Below, piece after piece: positions 60,473 to 64,000 of a DNA stretch of 64,000 nt. A program made the position numbers and the translations under genes. Position 1 is the stretch's first letter, and every line of letters starts with the position of its first letter. The stretch comes from Dyella terrae. Lineage in GTDB: Bacteria; Pseudomonadota; Gammaproteobacteria; Xanthomonadales; Rhodanobacteraceae. The notes beneath the pieces were generated by a model. It made no database searches. It was not told the DNA's origin and saw only the letters and a program-made list of their open reading frames with translations. The stretch lies in NCBI RefSeq assembly GCF_004322705.1, contig NZ_SIZZ01000002.1:434001-498000 (forward strand), given 5' to 3'.

Positions 60473-61873
60473 ATGCGTCTTCCGCTCGTTGCTGCCATTG
60501 TTTTCGCGCTTGCCGTGCCGGGTGGCGCGACATGGGCCAAGGACGCGCCGCGCGCGTTGCCGGTGCCGCCGTCGGGCGTCATGGGCGTCACCGATACGCA
60601 GCTCGATCCTGAGTTCTGGGTGCAGCGCCTGCCGACGGCGGAGGGCGTGATTCTTGATCGCCAGGCCATTGACGCGCAGAACGCGCGCGTGTTCGCCGAA
60701 GACAAGACCATGCACGACCTGCGCAAGCTGCCGGCCTCGGTGAGCAAGGCGCAGGTCATGGAATGGCTGAACATGGTGTCGACGCGGCCGACCAAGGCGC
60801 TTTACGACGTCAATGGACAGACGGTGCCGGCTTCCGATGTCGACGCCGCCATGAACGCCATGGCACTGGAAAACCTCCCGGACAACATCACGCCGCGCTT
60901 CGGCCTGGTGGTGCGTCGCGCCGCCATGCGCGCCTTGCCCACCGAGATGCGTGTGTTCACCTCCCGGGGCGACACCGATATCGATCGCTTCCAGGAATCG
61001 GCAGAATTCCCCGGGACGCCGGTGGCGATTCTGCACGCGAGTCGCGATGGTCGCTGGCTTTTTGTGCTGAGCCCGCGCTATGGCGCATGGATCCGTGCTG
61101 ACGCGGTGGCCGAGGGCGATGCGAAGGCCGTGCTCGACTATGCGGACAAGCAACCCTACCGAGTGGTGACCGGCGCCACCGTCCATACGGTTTACACCCG
61201 CGAACAACCGGCGGTGTCCGAACTGCAGCTGGACATGGGTACGCGCCTTCCGCTGGACACCGCGCTGGCGCCTGATCAGCCGGTCAACGGGCAGACGGCC
61301 TACAGTTCCTACGCGTTGCAGATGCCTGTGCGTGGACCTGACGGCAAGCTTGCCTTTGCCTCGGCGCTGGTCCAGCACAACAAGGACACGCACGCCGATT
61401 ACCTGCCCCTGACGCAGGCCAACATCGTACGCCAGGCCTTCAAGTTCCTGGGCGAACGCTACGGCTGGGGTCACGACTACGACGGCCGCGACTGCAGTGG
61501 ATTCGTGTCGGACGTCTACAAGAGCATGGGCGTCGTCATGCCGCGCAATACCAGCGCGCAGGCGGTGAGTCCGGCCCTGCAGCACCAGTTGTTCAATGAC
61601 AAGAGCGACAAGGCTACGCGTCAGAAGGCCGTGGAGGAACTCCAGCCGGGCGACCTGATCTACATCCCCGGCCACGTGATGATGATGATCGGTCGAATCG
61701 ACGGGGAGCCTTACGTCATCCACGACACCGGCGGCATGAGTTACCGCGATAGCGAGGGCAAGATGCACCGCGTCAAGCTCAATGCCGTTTCGGTCACGCC
61801 GCTTCGCCCTTTGCTGTTCAACGACCATCAGACTTACATCGACCGCATGACCAGCATCGTGCGCATTCGCTGA
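60473..61873 (+). CDS. SH3b-NlpC/P60 endopeptidase, YkfC-like
   Basis: 466 residues; AGGAG before the ATG. Signal peptide to about residue 22. Residues 45-135 look like the NLPC/P60 N-terminal stabilising domain, 140-300 contain two SH3b-type beta domains, and 315-466 is the NlpC/P60 core: Cys341 in GRDCSGFVSD, His401 in PGHVMMMIG and His417 in YVIHDTG. Homologues (Bacillus YkfC) cut the gamma-D-Glu to meso-DAP bond of free stem peptides that have an N-terminal L-Ala. The product L-Ala-D-Glu is the substrate of the next gene product. Signal peptide suggests periplasmic cutting. Confidence 0.92.
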   Translation: MRLPLVAAIVFALAVPGGATWAKDAPRALPVPPSGVMGVTDTQLDPEFWVQRLPTAEGVILDRQAIDAQNARVFAEDKTMHDLRKLPASVSKAQVMEWLNMVSTRPTKALYDVNGQTVPASDVDAAMNAMALENLPDNITPRFGLVVRRAAMRALPTEMRVFTSRGDTDIDRFQESAEFPGTPVAILHASRDGRWLFVLSPRYGAWIRADAVAEGDAKAVLDYADKQPYRVVTGATVHTVYTREQPAVSELQLDMGTRLPLDTALAPDQPVNGQTAYSSYALQMPVRGPDGKLAFASALVQHNKDTHADYLPLTQANIVRQAFKFLGERYGWGHDYDGRDCSGFVSDVYKSMGVVMPRNTSAQAVSPALQHQLFNDKSDKATRQKAVEELQPGDLIYIPGHVMMMIGRIDGEPYVIHDTGGMSYRDSEGKMHRVKLNAVSVTPLRPLLFNDHQTYIDRMTSIVRIR

Positions 61874-61920
61874 AAGCCGCACTTCGCCTCATCGACCAGA
61901 CACCCAGAAAGACGGATCTC

Positions 61921-63012
61921 ATGAAAATCACCGATATCCAGTTCGGCATGTTGCGCGTACCGCTGAAGACGCCGTTCAAGACGGCGCTGCGCACGGTGAG
62001 CAAGGTCGAAGACATCATCGTGATGGTGCATACGGACACCGGGAACATCGGTTACGGCGAAGCGCCCGCGACCGCGGTCATCACGGGCGATACGCACGGC
62101 TCCATTGTCGATGCCATTCGCCATTACATCTCGCCGCGCCTGATCGGCCAGGACATCTCTAACCTCAACCGCATCACGCAGTTGATCCAGAGTTCGATGG
62201 AGAAGAACACCAGCGCCAAGGCGGCGGTGGAGATCGCCATCTACGACCTGTGGGGCCAGCTCTACAACGCGCCGCTGTACAAGCTGCTCGGCGGTGGCGA
62301 CCCGGTGATCACCACCGACATCACCATCAGCGTCGATTACATCGACAAGATGGTGGCCGATTCGGTGAGTGCCGTAGAGCGCGGCTTCGAGTCGCTCAAG
62401 ATCAAGGTGGGCAAGGACATCGGCGTCGATATCGAACGGGTGAAGGCGATCTATGCCGCCGTTGAAGATCGCGCGCTGCTGCGCCTCGATGCCAATCAGG
62501 GCTGGACCGCCAAGCAAGCCGTGTATGCCTTGCAGACGCTCGAAGACGCGGGCGTGCGCCTGGAGCTGGTCGAGCAGCCGGTGAAGGCGCGCGACCTCGA
62601 AGGCATGCGTTATGTGACTGAGCGCGTGCATACGCCGGTGATGGCCGACGAGAGCGTGTTCGGGCCGATGGAAGTGATTGACCTGATCCGCATGCGCGCG
62701 GCGGACATCATCAACATCAAGCTCATGAAAACCGGTGGCATCTCCAATGCCATCCGCATCGCCGATATCGCCTCGATGTACGGCATCGAGTGCATGATCG
62801 GCTGCATGCTGGAGTCGAGCATCAGCGTATCGGCGGCGGTGCACGTCGCCGTGGCCAAGGCCAATGTGATCACCAAGATTGACCTCGATGGTCCTTCGCT
62901 TTGCCAGTTCAATCCCATCGACGGCGGCGTGATCTTCAATGAATCGGAAATCACCATCACGGATGCGCCAGGCCTGGGCGTGCGTGAAATCCGCGATCTC
63001 GAGCGCATCTGA
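61921..63012 (+). CDS. L-Ala-D/L-Glu epimerase (dipeptide epimerase, enolase superfamily)
   Basis: 363 residues. Muconate-lactonising-enzyme subgroup of the enolase superfamily. Acid/base lysines K162 (SLKIKVG) and K267 (NIKLMKTGG); Mg ligands D190 (LRLDANQG), E218 (LVEQPV) and D243 (MADESV). D321-x-D323 (IDLDGPS), which binds the dipeptide amino group, and R24 in the N-terminal loop (LRTVSK) are as in known AE epimerases (YkfB, YcjG). Converts L-Ala-D-Glu from murein to L-Ala-L-Glu, which ordinary peptidases can degrade. No signal peptide, so cytoplasmic. Confidence 0.95.
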   Translation: MKITDIQFGMLRVPLKTPFKTALRTVSKVEDIIVMVHTDTGNIGYGEAPATAVITGDTHGSIVDAIRHYISPRLIGQDISNLNRITQLIQSSMEKNTSAKAAVEIAIYDLWGQLYNAPLYKLLGGGDPVITTDITISVDYIDKMVADSVSAVERGFESLKIKVGKDIGVDIERVKAIYAAVEDRALLRLDANQGWTAKQAVYALQTLEDAGVRLELVEQPVKARDLEGMRYVTERVHTPVMADESVFGPMEVIDLIRMRAADIINIKLMKTGGISNAIRIADIASMYGIECMIGCMLESSISVSAAVHVAVAKANVITKIDLDGPSLCQFNPIDGGVIFNESEITITDAPGLGVREIRDLERI

Positions 63013-63014
63013 TC

Positions 63015-63860
63015 ATGACGGCACTGGTCAAGATCCGTTCCGAACGCGACCAGATGTCCGCGGTGGAGCGGCGCATCGCCGACTTCATCCTGGAGAATGC
63101 CCAGCTGCTGCGCGACTACTCGTCGCAGCAGCTGGCCAATGCGCTGGGCATCAGCCAGTCCAGCGTGGTGAAGTTCACGCAGAAGCTCGGTTTCAAGGGC
63201 TATCCCGACCTGAAGTACGCCGTCGGCGAAGCTATGGCACGTGCCGACAATGGCGATGCGGCCGTGGTCGTGGCGCAGCACGACGGGGATGCCACTGAAA
63301 GTGGCAGCGGCCTGTGGCGACGCAAGTCCGAAGCGGAGGAGGCGACGCGATTGATCAATCCGTCGGAGACGCTGGATGCCGCGACGCATGCGATTGCCGC
63401 CGCAGGCAAGGTTTTCGTCGTGGGGCTTGGCGAGGACGATATTCCCGCGCGCGCTTTCACTTTCAAGTTGTCGATGCTGGGCATGCTCGTCCTGCACAGT
63501 TTCGACATGGCACGCATGACGGCCAGCGTTTCCGGGGCCGAATCGGGCGATGTGCTGGTGGTGTTCTCCGAGCACGGGAATCATCCGGCCCTGTGCAAGA
63601 TCGCGCGGCAGTTTCGCGACCGCCGCGGCCGTGTGGTGACGGTCACCCGCCATACGTCCAATCCCGTGCGCGCTCTGGCCGATATCGCACTGCTGGTGTC
63701 CGCGCACGACGAGCGCGAGTACATCCAGTCGCTGGTTTATCAGTCGGCCCTGCAGCATCTGCTGGACGGCATCTTCATCCATCTGTGCGAGAACGACGAG
63801 AAGCGCCATGCCGCGCTGATGGCCAATCTCGAACGCATCCAGTTGCTGCACGAACCTTGA
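63015..63860 (+). CDS. MurR/RpiR-family transcriptional regulator
   Basis: 281 residues, starting 2 nt after the epimerase stop. N-terminal RpiR helix-turn-helix domain (SAVERRIADFILENAQLLRDYS, SQQLANALGISQSSVVKFTQKLGFKGYPDL; partial). C-terminal SIS sugar-phosphate-binding domain (about 130-260, FVVGLGEDDIPARAF, GDVLVVFSEHG). The best-known relative MurR senses MurNAc-6-phosphate, so a murein-derived phosphosugar is the natural guess for its inducer. It probably controls this locus. Confidence 0.93.
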   Translation: MTALVKIRSERDQMSAVERRIADFILENAQLLRDYSSQQLANALGISQSSVVKFTQKLGFKGYPDLKYAVGEAMARADNGDAAVVVAQHDGDATESGSGLWRRKSEAEEATRLINPSETLDAATHAIAAAGKVFVVGLGEDDIPARAFTFKLSMLGMLVLHSFDMARMTASVSGAESGDVLVVFSEHGNHPALCKIARQFRDRRGRVVTVTRHTSNPVRALADIALLVSAHDEREYIQSLVYQSALQHLLDGIFIHLCENDEKRHAALMANLERIQLLHEP

Positions 63861-63867
63861 GTCCACC

Positions 63868-64000
63868 ATGTCCCAGCCGCCGCGCTCCACGTTTCGTAGT
63901 GTCCTGACCTGGTTGTGCGTAAGCGGCATCCTGCTTGCCGCCGCCTGCGCCCAGTCCGCCACGCCGGTTCCCGAAGCCGCCGCCTGGCATCACGCGGGGC
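63868..64000 (+). CDS. Lipoprotein, 3' end beyond window
   Basis: 44 codons visible. Lipoprotein signal with lipobox LAAAC (GILLAAACAQSATPVPE). Starts 8 nt after the regulator stop, so it is likely part of the same operon. The rest is outside the window; too little remains to name it. Confidence 0.7.
   Translation, partial: MSQPPRSTFRSVLTWLCVSGILLAAACAQSATPVPEAAAWHHAG

Overview
The window is about 64 kb of high-GC, gene-dense proteobacterial chromosome with long convergent and divergent operons, GTG starts and many 1-4 nt start/stop overlaps. Gene content points to the gammaproteobacterial order Xanthomonadales, most likely family Rhodanobacteraceae (Luteibacter/Dyella type): a DUF3247 Sm-like protein, a full-length MaeB malic enzyme, aceE separated from an aceF-lpdA pair whose E3 carries its own lipoyl domain, Oar-type TonB receptors, DUF2884 proteins and a Pds-type two-component system. 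This assignment is inferred from families, not from a marker gene. I saw no rRNA, tRNA, CRISPR array, integrase, transposase or prophage.

Layout. 1-7.9 kb: truncated rsgA, a QEGLA-motif metallopeptidase-like protein, maeB and aceE. 7.9-20 kb: mainly small envelope proteins (DUF883-like, glycine-zipper, lipoproteins, DUF2884, DUF2845), plus a CtlX-like hydrolase with an MFS exporter, a membrane-bound LytTR regulator, a ferritin-like protein, a universal stress protein and a periplasmic PrxQ. 20-31.5 kb: LtrA, a panE-like/FAD dehydrogenase pair, a second DUF2884 protein, MscS, aceF-lpdA and a DapB-like protein lacking the catalytic histidine. 31.5-41.3 kb: dinB, a DJ-1/PfpI protein, an APC permease, a GH50-like lipoprotein, the tightly coupled purC-emrE-DUF962-membrane protein operon, cytochrome c-djlA and rpe. 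41.3-48.6 kb: a hairpin-rich intergenic block with a 39-codon membrane ORF, a PdsR/PdsS-like two-component system with a CBM9-like sensor domain, a proline-rich membrane protein, trpE and a secreted chorismate-lyase-fold-like protein.

The most interesting part is 48.7-64 kb, which reads as one functional locus for murein-peptide capture and breakdown. Rightward genes encode a DUF819 membrane transporter, an SH3b-NlpC/P60 endopeptidase (YkfC-like), an L-Ala-D/L-Glu epimerase (YkfB/YcjG-like), a MurR/RpiR-type regulator and the start of a lipoprotein. Leftward genes encode a transglutaminase-like periplasmic protein, an Oar-like TonB receptor, diaminopimelate decarboxylase, an M19 membrane dipeptidase, two beta-lactamase-fold serine hydrolases and a VanX/DdpX-type D-Ala-D-Ala dipeptidase. 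Together they could take a stem peptide (L-Ala, D-Glu, meso-DAP, D-Ala, D-Ala) down to usable amino acids and lysine. The parts are known families; the combination with TonB uptake and a DUF819 carrier is the proposed novelty.

Two dispersed features stand out besides genes: a palindromic intergenic repeat with three copies in two places (4.8 kb and 31.4-31.6 kb), and clear intrinsic terminators after aceE, the 16.5 kb gene, the second DUF2884 gene, lpdA and the TonB receptor gene.
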